Shown: piece after piece, positions 14,557-22,289 of the stretch
Layout: the number at the start of each line of letters is the position of its first letter
Numbering within the stretch: position 1 is the stretch's first letter
Source: CAXBCP01 sp963974055
GTDB taxonomy: Bacteria > Pseudomonadota > Alphaproteobacteria > MPNO01 > UBA830
Assembly (NCBI GenBank): GCA_963974055.1
Contig: CAXBCP010000033.1
Span: 1-49,814 of the forward strand
Direction: 5' to 3'
Length of the DNA: 49,814 nt
Program-made: the position numbers and the translations under genes
The notes under the pieces: generated by a model
What the model was told of the DNA's origin: nothing
Database searches by the model: none
What the model saw: only the letters and a program-made list of their open reading frames with translations

Positions 14557-15114
14557 ATGACCACGCGTAAAAACATTCTGAAAGCCGTCACATTGGGCGC
14601 ATCGATGCTGACGCTCGCGGCCTGCAGCCTGAACCAGGCGAGCAACCCGATTGCCGATGCCAGCTTCCGCGAAGCCCGCTTCGAAGAAATGCAGAAACTG
14701 CAGTCGTTCCGGGCCTGCCGGGATCAGGCCCTCGACATGGACGCCCAGGCCCGCGCGCGCGGATCGTCCGCCGCCTTTCTGACCAGCGCCAACGTGCTGC
14801 AGAAATGCAACGCCGATCTCGGGACCGCCGCCAAATCCGTACCGGAAAACGAACGGATGCGGCTGCATGCCCTCAGCGTGATCAACTATTTCAAGGGCGG
14901 CGATGTCGAGATGGCGCGCCGCCGGTTCGACGGTTTCAAGGCCGCCTGGCCGGACCACGACCTGTATTTTTCCGGCGGCACGTCTTTCGTCGCCACGGCG
15001 GAAGCCCTTCTCGGGCGAACCGAACCGCAGACCTTCGGACAGTTCCTGGCGCTGAACGTCACCGACGAGATGAAAAGCGAAATGCGCCGGATCAACCACT
15101 GGAAAAACAAGTAA
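14557..15114 (+). CDS. Predicted lipoprotein of unknown function
   Basis: The 185-residue product has a signal peptide with lipobox LAAC at Cys23. The mature part is largely helical, with two Cys in the segments FRACRDQAL and LQKCNADLG that could form a disulfide, and helices resembling a short TPR-like solenoid (LHALSVINYFKGGDVEMARRRF). No named family is recognised. The start at 14557 has a strong AAGGAGGA site; a frame from 14497 would lose the signal peptide position. It lies in the middle of the envelope cluster and is probably a periplasmic accessory. Confidence 0.75.
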   Translation: MTTRKNILKAVTLGASMLTLAACSLNQASNPIADASFREARFEEMQKLQSFRACRDQALDMDAQARARGSSAAFLTSANVLQKCNADLGTAAKSVPENERMRLHALSVINYFKGGDVEMARRRFDGFKAAWPDHDLYFSGGTSFVATAEALLGRTEPQTFGQFLALNVTDEMKSEMRRINHWKNK

Positions 15115-15137
15115 CCCCGGCCTGAAAGGAAGCTCTC

Positions 15138-16019
15138 ATGCCCCGAACAGCGAACCCGAAACCCGTGATCGCGCTGGCCCTGGCCGGTGCGATCCTGGCC
15201 GCCCCGGCACTGGCGGACACCCCTGCCACCTGGTCGCCGACCGCCAGCGAACAACTGATCAAGCTGCCCGGCGATTACCTGAAAAAGGCGGTCGACAACG
15301 ATTTCGCCAGATCGCGTCTTGCCGCCGCTCTTGTCGGGCTCGACCGCAATATCGCGCTGAAACAGCAGACGCTGGCCGACCTGCAGGCGGCGATCGAGCG
15401 CGCCGACGGCGAATTGCGCACCGAGCTTCAGCACCAGTTCCTGGAGGAAAAGCGCAACTACATCGACATGATGAAGGAACATCAGGACCTGCGGGCCCGG
15501 CGGGCGAATACCAAGGTCCGGCTCTACGAACGGCTGCTGTCGAAGCTGAACCGGGCGCAGCGGGCCGTCACCCCGCAGCAGGCCGACCTGCTGACCAAGC
15601 AGAATTCGGCGCGCGCGCGGTTCGAAGCATCCGCCGCCCGGATCGATACCAGATTGCTGTCGTCGTCGGTCGCGGCGGAAAGCAAATACGCCCGCGAATA
15701 CGCCAAGAACCTGTCGGCCATCGAATCCCTGGTGCAGGCCGTCAAATCCCACCCGATGAACCAGACGCCGCAGATTGCCGGCGTCCCGGTCAGCCGCGGC
15801 GAATACCTGCGCCAGCTGGTCGCCGAGAACCAGGCCGAAGTGGCCGTCGTCGACCAGGAACGCGCGATTCTCGGCTACATGGCGAAGCTCGTCTCGCTGG
15901 ATGCCCTCGCCCTGTCGGAAGGCATAGACGCCCCGGCGGAAACCGAGATCGCCGATGCCGCCGACAACGACCGGAAAACCGGCGTCACCGGCGCCGTCGA
16001 CTTCTTTGTGTCCCGATAA
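15138..16019 (+). CDS. Secreted coiled-coil protein of unknown function
   Basis: The 293-residue product has a signal peptide (PVIALALAGAILAAPALA). Most of the rest is charged and helical with heptad-like spacing, roughly residues 50-150 (AALVGLDRNIALKQQTLADL, TELQHQFLEEKRN) and again near 160-260. There are no Cys residues and no enzyme motif. The likely role is a periplasmic rod or spacer in the complex encoded by this cluster; that is an inference. It starts 23 bp after the lipoprotein gene. A tandem repeat at 16032 separates it from the next gene. Confidence 0.7.
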   Translation: MPRTANPKPVIALALAGAILAAPALADTPATWSPTASEQLIKLPGDYLKKAVDNDFARSRLAAALVGLDRNIALKQQTLADLQAAIERADGELRTELQHQFLEEKRNYIDMMKEHQDLRARRANTKVRLYERLLSKLNRAQRAVTPQQADLLTKQNSARARFEASAARIDTRLLSSSVAAESKYAREYAKNLSAIESLVQAVKSHPMNQTPQIAGVPVSRGEYLRQLVAENQAEVAVVDQERAILGYMAKLVSLDALALSEGIDAPAETEIADAADNDRKTGVTGAVDFFVSR

Positions 16020-16031
16020 CCCCTGAAAAAC

Positions 16032-16055
16032 GGAGATCGAAATGGAGATCGAAAT
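16032..16055 (+). repeat. Duplicated ribosome-binding site and start codon (12-bp tandem repeat)
   Basis: GGAGATCGAAAT occurs twice in direct tandem. Each copy supplies a GGAGA site and, with the following G, an ATG: starts at 16042 and 16054, each 5 bp from its own site. The gene can begin MEIEM or M at the second ATG. Change in copy number would keep the frame because the unit is 12 bp. A close relative of this arrangement is at 3813-3848. Confidence 0.85.
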
Positions 16056-16500
16056 GACGTACGCAGATACTCGGAACCCCACGCCGGCACGGGCACGGGC
16101 GCTGACACGCCCGCAGCAGACAATCGTCGCCCTGGCGATCACCCTCGCCCTGTTCGGTGCCGCCATCGGCGGCGCCGCCGCCGGCACCCTGGAGAACATG
16201 GAACGCGAACGCGCCATCCTGCTCGAAACCATCCTGTCCGGCGACATGAAACCCGGCGAACGGGCGAGCCGGGTACAGGTCGCCCGTACGCGGCTGGTGG
16301 ACCTGGAGCGCATGGTCCTGCGCGACAAGAAGCTGGTCGGACGCAACACGCCGGCGGTGCGCGCGGCGTTCGACAATTACGACCTGACCTTCCTGGTCCA
16401 TGCGTCGGCCGAGAAAAGCCGCAGCATCGCCGATCACTGGCTCGGCGAGATCGGGGTATCGACCGCCGCGCTGATGAACGCCCGGATGGGGCGCCGCTGA
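16042..16500 (+). CDS. Small single-pass membrane protein of unknown function
   Basis: The 152-residue product (148 if the second ATG at 16054 is used) has one transmembrane segment around residues 28-48 (TIVALAITLALFGAAIGGAA) and a charged helical remainder with the phrase ARTRLVDLERMVLRDKKL. No family is recognised. The two equivalent starts come from the 12-bp duplication described at 16032-16055. It is directly upstream of the ExbB/TolQ-like gene (1-bp gap), which suggests that the two act together. Confidence 0.7.
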   Translation: MEIEMTYADTRNPTPARARALTRPQQTIVALAITLALFGAAIGGAAAGTLENMERERAILLETILSGDMKPGERASRVQVARTRLVDLERMVLRDKKLVGRNTPAVRAAFDNYDLTFLVHASAEKSRSIADHWLGEIGVSTAALMNARMGRR

Positions 16501-16501
16501 C

Positions 16502-17026
16502 ATGGGCAGCTTCGCCCGGGCTCTGACCCGCACCGTGGCGCACGGGTCCCAGGCCGCCAGCTATCTTCTGGGCGGCCTGGTCCTCGCCACCGCGGGCGCG
16601 GTCACCCTGCTGTCGCAGGACGTGTCGGCGATAACCGGCTGGGCGCTGGACGTTCTCGGCGCCGGGTTCCTCGTCCTGCTCGCCGCGCTCGTCTTCGGGA
16701 CCCTGTTCGGCCTCGTCCGCATGAATGCGCAGGGCATTCGGGATGCAGACCGGGAATACTGGTTCGCCGTCGGGATGCAGACCGCAAACGGCGTCACGAC
16801 GCTGGCGCTCACCTTCACCCTGCTCGGGATCAGCCTCGGCATCGGCAGCCTCGCCGGACAGGAGCTGACCCCGGATACCGTCCAGTCGGTCATCCGCGAC
16901 CTGACGGCCAATTTCAGCCTCGCCTTCATGACCACCGTGGTCGGCCTGCCGGTATCCGCCGGTCTCCGCGCCCTGCTGGTCATATCGCTCAGGAAACCCG
17001 CTCCCGAAGAAAGGACAGCCTCATGA
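16502..17026 (+). CDS. MotA/TolQ/ExbB-like proton channel protein
   Basis: The 174-residue product has transmembrane segments near residues 20-37, 50-73, 97-118 and 138-163. The last two form the pattern seen in the TolQ/ExbB/MotA core: NGVTTLALTFTLLGISLGIG, then a helix with IRDLTANFSLAFMTTVVGLPVS, where small and Thr residues line the proton path. The family uses the proton motive force to drive a TonB-, Tol- or flagellar-type machine. It is shorter than typical ExbB (about 220-240) and has a short cytosolic loop. An ExbD-like gene is in the same operon. Its stop overlaps the next start by 4 bp. Confidence 0.7.
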   Translation: MGSFARALTRTVAHGSQAASYLLGGLVLATAGAVTLLSQDVSAITGWALDVLGAGFLVLLAALVFGTLFGLVRMNAQGIRDADREYWFAVGMQTANGVTTLALTFTLLGISLGIGSLAGQELTPDTVQSVIRDLTANFSLAFMTTVVGLPVSAGLRALLVISLRKPAPEERTAS

Positions 17027-17550
17027 GATTCCTGCTTTTCAACGTCGTGGTCGCCGCCGCGCTGGTCTTCCTGTTCGCCGGCGACAGGGCCGATCTCCAC
17101 GCCGCCGCCGACCGCGCCCACGATGCGGCGACAGACCTGAAAGCCAGGGCATTCGAAGTCATCGGCGCCAAAAAGGCGCCAGACGCGCCGCCGGCACCGC
17201 AAACGGCCGCCAAACCGGTGCAGGAGAAGGCCGCCGTATCGTCCGCACCGAAGACGGCGCCGCCCGCGGCGGAACCGGTTCCCGCGGCCACCGACAAAGC
17301 CGGAGCCGCCGGGGTCGACGCTGTGACGCAGGTCCGGGTGGCAACGCGCGGGCTCGTCCCGCCGCTGCCGTCGGAAGTCGGGAAACGCCGCGAAGAAGTC
17401 CTCGCCGAAGGGGTTGTCGGCGGCGCCATATCCTCCCCCGGCGATACGAAGAAGCCGAAATTCATGACGGCCGCCGACCGCAAACGCGACCTGATGCTGC
17501 TGTCGGAGGAAATGGAGATGTTCTCGGCGCAATCGATCGCCCGCCAGTGA
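17023..17550 (+). CDS. Membrane-anchored protein with Ala/Pro-rich linker, unknown function
   Basis: The 175-residue product has an N-terminal membrane anchor (LLFNVVVAAALVFLFAGD), a helix rich in Ala and charged residues, a Pro/Ala linker (about residues 48-95) and a conserved-looking C-terminal segment with VATRGLVPPLPSEVG and a final helix RKRDLMLLSEEMEMFSAQ. The build is like a periplasm-spanning adaptor. It overlaps the ExbB/TolQ-like gene by 4 bp and the next gene follows closely, so it is co-translated with channel components. No named family is recognised. Confidence 0.72.
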   Translation: MRFLLFNVVVAAALVFLFAGDRADLHAAADRAHDAATDLKARAFEVIGAKKAPDAPPAPQTAAKPVQEKAAVSSAPKTAPPAAEPVPAATDKAGAAGVDAVTQVRVATRGLVPPLPSEVGKRREEVLAEGVVGGAISSPGDTKKPKFMTAADRKRDLMLLSEEMEMFSAQSIARQ

Positions 17551-17582
17551 CCCCGACCCGCCGCAAGCGAAGGAGAAAGCGC

Positions 17583-18530
17583 ATGTATATCGGAGCCGCG
17601 TCCGGCGCCGTGACGATCGGTCTCGCCCTGTTCCTGGCGATCATGAGCCAGAAACCCGACCCGTCGCAGGCGGAACAGACGAAACCGGCGAACCCGGCGG
17701 CGGAGAAGACCGAACCTGCCCCGCCGCAGCGGCAATCGGCGGTGCGCCTGCCCCCGCCGCCGGCGCCGCCCGCCGCGCCCCTTAAGGCCGCAGCGCCGCA
17801 ACCCGAACTTCCGGTTTTAAAACCGCGCGCCCCCAGGCCATCGGCAAAAATCGCGCGGCTCGAACCGCGCCGCCCCCGGCCGCCCAGGGCGGCGCCGCCG
17901 CCGGCAGCACCGCCCGAAACGGCCGCCGAACCGGTGCCGCAATCGCAGCCGGTTGCGGCGCCGGCAGAAGTAACTGAGGAGTCAGGCCAATCCGCGATTG
18001 TTTCACGTGAAACAGTGACCGAGGGCCGCGCGCTGCTCCGAATGCTGGAAGCCGGCAGGGGGCCGGTCATCGAAATCGCCTGGCCGGCGCAACCGGCGGC
18101 GCGGTCCCGTCTCTACAGGCTGCTGACAACCTGCCATGGCATGCAGACCGCCCTGCTCGCCGGCGAGTCCGCGATCTTTGTCGAAGGCGGTACGCCCGGC
18201 GAAGCACGACCGGTAAACCGCGACGCCGTCAGCGGATTCGTGCGCCGGCCATCGGGCGTTCTGACGGATAGCGAACGATCGGTCATCCGCCGGATCCGGT
18301 CGCATCACGGCATGTCCGGCGCCACCCCGGTGCGCCTGTTTCCGCGCGCCGCCGATGCGGCGCTTCTCGGCGGAATCGGCCGGGCCGTCGGCACCGGCTA
18401 CCTGCGCCACACAACGATCCGGGCCCGCTACCGGCTTTCCGGCGACCAGGTCGCGGTGACGGATATCCGTGCCGATGGCGCAGACCGTCCGGGCGGCGTG
18501 GTCCTGCCCCGCACCCGGCATTGCGGCTGA
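17583..18530 (+). CDS. TonB-like architecture protein (membrane anchor, Pro-rich linker, C-terminal domain)
   Basis: The 315-residue product has one membrane segment at about 5-21, a linker of about 105 residues very rich in Pro, Ala, Lys and Glu, and a folded C-terminal domain of about 180 residues. The domain contains IEIAWPAQPAARSRLYRLLTTC-type sequence, RVIRRIRSHHG-like basic helix and ends in HCG; its two Cys could pair. The anchor-linker-domain order is that of TonB/TolA, but the C-domain lacks a TonB motif I can recognise. The start at 17583 has AAGGAG 7 bp upstream; a GTG at 17547 overlapping the previous stop would add 12 basic residues. Last gene of the envelope cluster. Confidence 0.7.
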   Translation: MYIGAASGAVTIGLALFLAIMSQKPDPSQAEQTKPANPAAEKTEPAPPQRQSAVRLPPPPAPPAAPLKAAAPQPELPVLKPRAPRPSAKIARLEPRRPRPPRAAPPPAAPPETAAEPVPQSQPVAAPAEVTEESGQSAIVSRETVTEGRALLRMLEAGRGPVIEIAWPAQPAARSRLYRLLTTCHGMQTALLAGESAIFVEGGTPGEARPVNRDAVSGFVRRPSGVLTDSERSVIRRIRSHHGMSGATPVRLFPRAADAALLGGIGRAVGTGYLRHTTIRARYRLSGDQVAVTDIRADGADRPGGVVLPRTRHCG

Positions 18531-18540
18531 CCGCCGGGGG

Positions 18541-19971
18541 TCAGGACCCTGCGGGCAGCACGTCGGCGAATTTGGCGCGCACGCGGTCGTCGAGTTCCTT
18601 GGAAGACCGCGCAACGGCGGGGAACGAATCCTTTTCGCGGAACGGTATGCAGGCATCGACCACGACGCGGGAATTGCGGCGGTCCTCGTTGCTGTAGCTC
18701 ATCGGGTCGAGATGGGTGCTCCAGCAGCCGTTCAGGATGTCGAGCCCGTCCTTGGGATCGCAGCGCGTGCACATCGCCCAGATCACGTCGTTCATGTTGG
18801 CCGGATCGATATCCTCGTCGACCACGACCACCCAGCGGTTGGCATAGGCCCCCGCATGGCACTGCGACGCGATCAGCCCCGCCTGTTTCGAATGGCCGCC
18901 ATACATGGTCTTGATCGACACGGTCAGCCACATCCGGCTGCCGCCCGCTTCGTGGGCCCACACACCCTTGACCTCCGGAATGCCGGCCGCTTCGAGCTGG
19001 TTCCACACCGCGCCGCAGCGATAGGTGCCGCGATAGAACGTATCGTCGTTCGGCGGTACGGCGGGGATCGCCCCCAGCAGGACGGGGTCGTCGCGGTGCA
19101 TGAAGGTCTCGATCCGGATCGCCGGTTCCGGATGCATGTCGCCGGCGTAATATCCGGGCCATTCGCCGAAGGGGCCTTCATCGACCATGTCGTCCGGGTG
19201 GATAAAGCCCTCGAACGCGATCTCGGCATTCGCCGGGACCGGCAGGCCGGTCTTCGGCATGTTGATGACCTCGACCCCCTCGCCGATCAGGCCGCCGGCG
19301 CAGTCGTATTCGTTCTTGCCATAGGGCATTTCCAGCCCGGCCACCATGAACAGCGCCGGGTGCATGCCCGCAACGACGGCGATCGGGCACGGCTCGCCGC
19401 GTTCGAAATACTTGCGCATCAGAATATCGCCATGCTTGCCCTTGGAGACCATGACGGACGCGGTTTTCGCGTCATGCGCCTGCACCCGGTAGGCGCCGTA
19501 ATTGATCCAGCCCGTGTCCGGATCCTTCATGATCACCATGCAGGCAGTGCCGATGAAGTAGCCGCCGTCCAGTTCGTGCCATTTGGGCGCCGGGATGGTC
19601 ATGATGTCGATATCGTCGCCTTCGAAGACATTCTCGACCAGCGGCCCGCCATTGACCTCGACCGGCTCGTGCATCGGCTGGTCCTTCATGTATTCGCGCC
19701 AGTAGCCGACCAGTTCGATCTCTGTGGTGTCGATCGGCTTGCCGAGCGCGATATTGATGCGCGGCACGGAGGTCAGGATATTCGCGAGGACGCGGGTGCC
19801 CTTCGGAAAACCGGGAATGTCGTCGAACATGACGGCCGGGTTGGTCATCTTGTGCATGTGGATATCGACGATCGCGCCGATTTCCTCGTGATGATCCGCG
19901 CCGCTGACATGCTGAAGCTGCCCCGCCGCGTCGAGTTCCCTGATCCAGTCGCGTAAATCCTTGTTGGCCAC
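18541..19971 (-). CDS. UbiD-family decarboxylase
   Basis: The 476-residue product belongs to the UbiD family, which uses prenylated FMN for reversible decarboxylation of aromatic or unsaturated acids. Family phrases include NPAVMFDDIPGFPKGTRV, the IPAPKWHELDGGYFIG segment, and GMHPALFMVAG. Length is normal. The start GTG at 19971 has GGAGA upstream; an ATG at 20028 would add 19 atypical residues. No UbiX-type flavin prenyltransferase is in the window, so prFMN must come from elsewhere. It is divergent from the TauD-like oxygenase (72-bp gap) and convergent with the envelope cluster. The substrate is not readable from sequence. Confidence 0.93.
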   Translation of the reverse strand: MANKDLRDWIRELDAAGQLQHVSGADHHEEIGAIVDIHMHKMTNPAVMFDDIPGFPKGTRVLANILTSVPRINIALGKPIDTTEIELVGYWREYMKDQPMHEPVEVNGGPLVENVFEGDDIDIMTIPAPKWHELDGGYFIGTACMVIMKDPDTGWINYGAYRVQAHDAKTASVMVSKGKHGDILMRKYFERGEPCPIAVVAGMHPALFMVAGLEMPYGKNEYDCAGGLIGEGVEVINMPKTGLPVPANAEIAFEGFIHPDDMVDEGPFGEWPGYYAGDMHPEPAIRIETFMHRDDPVLLGAIPAVPPNDDTFYRGTYRCGAVWNQLEAAGIPEVKGVWAHEAGGSRMWLTVSIKTMYGGHSKQAGLIASQCHAGAYANRWVVVVDEDIDPANMNDVIWAMCTRCDPKDGLDILNGCWSTHLDPMSYSNEDRRNSRVVVDACIPFREKDSFPAVARSSKELDDRVRAKFADVLPAGS

Positions 19972-20043
19972 GTTTTCGTCTCCGCTGTTTTTTATGGGCG
20001 TCCGCAGGCTAAGATAGAGGAATTGCAAACGCGTGGAAATCGC

Positions 20044-20895
20044 ATGACCCTAAAATTCGATTCCGTTACCGACGACTTCGCGGCCGTGGCCTCCGGCATC
20101 GACCTGCGGCAGCCGATCGACGCCGCCACTGCCGGCGAAATCGAAGCGGCGATGGACAAATACGCGGTCCTGGTCTGGCGCGGCCAGTTTCTCGACGAGG
20201 ACCAGCACATGGCGTTCACCAACTGGTTCGGCCCGCTCGACCCCGGGCTTGTCAGCGTCACCAAGCGCGGCAGCCGGTTCAAGCAGGAAGGATTCATCGA
20301 TATCGCCAATGTCGGCGCCGACGGCGAAGTTCTCGAACGCGACCACCGCTCGATCACCGGGTCCATCGCCAACCAGTTCTGGCACACGGATTCCTCGTTC
20401 ATGCAGACGGTCGCGAAATATTCCCTGCTGGCGGCCAATATCATCCCGGACGCGGGCGGCGACACCGAATTCGCGGACCTGCGTGCGGCATACGACGCGC
20501 TGCCGGACGATCTCCGCGCGATCGTCGCCGACCTGACGGGCGAGCATCACGCGCTTTATTCGCGCACCCTGCTGGGCAATGAATACAGCGAGGCGGAATG
20601 GGCGCTTCTGCCGCCCGCGCAGTGGCCGCTGGTGCGGACCCACCCGGCGACGGGGCGCAAGATCCTGTTCACGCCGATCCATATCAGCCGGATACTCGGG
20701 ATGAGCGTGCCGGAATCGCGGATGCTGGTGAGCGAACTGATCGAACACGCCACCCAGCCGCAATTCGTCTACCCCCATGTCTGGCAGCCGGGCGATCTGG
20801 TGATGTGGGACAACCGCAGCACGCTGCACCGCGGCAGGCGGTTCGACCTTACGGCGCGCCGCGAACTGCGCCGCACGACGACAATGGAAGTCTGA
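20044..20895 (+). CDS. TauD/TfdA-family 2-oxoglutarate-dependent dioxygenase
   Basis: The 283-residue product has the Fe(II) facial triad of the TauD/TfdA family: HxD in QFWHTDSSF and the distal His in STLHRGRRFD, with the 2-oxoglutarate-binding Arg in ARRELRRTT. The family oxidises sulfonates, phenoxyacetates and other small acids with release of CO2 and succinate. The ATG at 20044 gives the normal N-terminus MTLKFDSVTDDFAAV; a frame from 20023 adds 7 residues. It shares its promoter region with the divergent UbiD gene and is followed by a transporter-like membrane gene after 53 bp. A role in the first step of an aromatic or ether acid pathway is possible. Confidence 0.93.
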   Translation: MTLKFDSVTDDFAAVASGIDLRQPIDAATAGEIEAAMDKYAVLVWRGQFLDEDQHMAFTNWFGPLDPGLVSVTKRGSRFKQEGFIDIANVGADGEVLERDHRSITGSIANQFWHTDSSFMQTVAKYSLLAANIIPDAGGDTEFADLRAAYDALPDDLRAIVADLTGEHHALYSRTLLGNEYSEAEWALLPPAQWPLVRTHPATGRKILFTPIHISRILGMSVPESRMLVSELIEHATQPQFVYPHVWQPGDLVMWDNRSTLHRGRRFDLTARRELRRTTTMEV

Positions 20896-20948
20896 CGAAG
20901 TGCGATCGCCATCATAACGCCTGCCCCGACAAAGACAGACGCCGTCCC

Positions 20949-22271
20949 ATGAACCGTATCCTGAGCCTCGTCGTCGGCGCCCTGTGGGTTCTGGCGGTCG
21001 TCCAGATCGCCGTCCCCGTCCCCGAACTGAAACCGGCGATAACCGGGACGATGACCGGCATCCTGGTCCTGTACCTGCTGCTGATCGCGCCGCGGATTTC
21101 CCGCCACAGCCAGATACTCTGCGCCGTTCTCGGGGCGGTGACGGTGCTGCTGGCCGCGATTTACGGCCGCTGGGACGCGATCCCCGACGGGTTCGCCCGC
21201 GCGGCGATTTTCCCGGCCTTTCTGGCCACCTTGGTCCTGCTCCGGGCGACCGCCAACCAGCGCCCCGAAATCTCGGCGGCGCGGCGCATGTTCGGCGCGC
21301 TCGATCCCGCCCGGCGGGACAGCGGCATCATTATCGGCACCCACCTGATCGGCGTCATCCTGTCGGTCGGCGTCTTCGCGGTCATCGCGCCGATCCTCCG
21401 CCCCGGAACCCCGGCGGAAGAACGCCGGGAGGTCTTTACCGCCGCCATCCGCGGCATGGCGATGGTATCGTTCTGGTCGCCGTTTATCGTCGCCATGGGC
21501 GTTGCGAGCCAATACCTGCCGATGGTCCCGCTCTGGCAGATCATGTCGCTCGGGCTGTCCATGACGCTGATCGGGATATGTATCTCGTTTCTCGGTTTCG
21601 ACCGGAACCGCGGCATCGAACCGCTGCTTCTGGCATTGCGGTCCCTGGGCCCGGTCGCGGTGCCGATCCTCGTCGCCGCGATTATCGTCGTCGCAACGTC
21701 AGCCGCCACCGGCTTTTCGACGCTGAAGGCGCTGATCGTCGCCCTGCCCGTGCCCTGCCTGCTGGCCGTCCTGCAAACACGCGGCGGCAGCGTGAAGCAG
21801 GCCGTGGGGCAGACATTCGACGGACTTTCCCGGATCGGTCCGGAAACATCGATCATCTGCGTCTCGACGATCCTCGGCATGGTGTTCGAGGCGTCCTTGC
21901 CGGCGACCGGCCTCGTCCTGTGGCTGGAAAGCCAGGCGCTGTCGCCGACGGTCGTCATATTCACGATCATCATGTCGATGAATATCGCCGGCCTGCTCGG
22001 CGTGCATCCCATCGTTACGGGTACGGTTCTGCTGGTGATATTCACAACCGTGCCGAACGGCGTCGCCGACCTCGTGCTGATGCAGACATTGCTGATCGGC
22101 TGGGGGCTGTGTTCCGGCATTTCCATCGGCAGCCTGAGCGTCGCGACCGGCGCCGCCATGTTCCGCCTGCCGCCGACCCGACTGGTCACGCGGAAGAATA
22201 TCGTTTTCGTGTTCTCGACGTCCGTGCTCTTCTGCGCGCTGCTGAGCGTCCTGAACCTGCTGCTGACCTGA
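20949..22271 (+). CDS. Polytopic membrane protein, transporter-like
   Basis: The 440-residue product has about eleven or twelve hydrophobic segments throughout and no large soluble domain. Some stretches (AIRGMAMVSFWSPFIVAMG, NIAGLLGVHPIVTGTVL) resemble ion-transporter or TRAP/DctM-like permease cores, but I cannot place it in a named family. The ATG at 20949 has weak upstream purines. It follows the TauD gene on the same strand and is probably its partner, taking up the substrate. It ends 18 bp before the end of the convergent oxidoreductase gene. Confidence 0.78.
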   Translation: MNRILSLVVGALWVLAVVQIAVPVPELKPAITGTMTGILVLYLLLIAPRISRHSQILCAVLGAVTVLLAAIYGRWDAIPDGFARAAIFPAFLATLVLLRATANQRPEISAARRMFGALDPARRDSGIIIGTHLIGVILSVGVFAVIAPILRPGTPAEERREVFTAAIRGMAMVSFWSPFIVAMGVASQYLPMVPLWQIMSLGLSMTLIGICISFLGFDRNRGIEPLLLALRSLGPVAVPILVAAIIVVATSAATGFSTLKALIVALPVPCLLAVLQTRGGSVKQAVGQTFDGLSRIGPETSIICVSTILGMVFEASLPATGLVLWLESQALSPTVVIFTIIMSMNIAGLLGVHPIVTGTVLLVIFTTVPNGVADLVLMQTLLIGWGLCSGISIGSLSVATGAAMFRLPPTRLVTRKNIVFVFSTSVLFCALLSVLNLLLT

Positions 22272-22289
22272 CGGCGCCCGGCGGGAGAG

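Noticed and set aside
11923..18530. Envelope cluster as a Zorya-type antiphage system
   Set aside because: Zorya also has a motor-like channel pair, but it needs ZorC/ZorD or ZorE with helicase or nuclease domains; none is present here.
18469..19956. 495-codon plus-strand frame opposite the UbiD gene
   Set aside because: It has no family motif and is rich in His, Arg, Asp and Gly, as expected for an antisense shadow; UbiD on the minus strand is intact.
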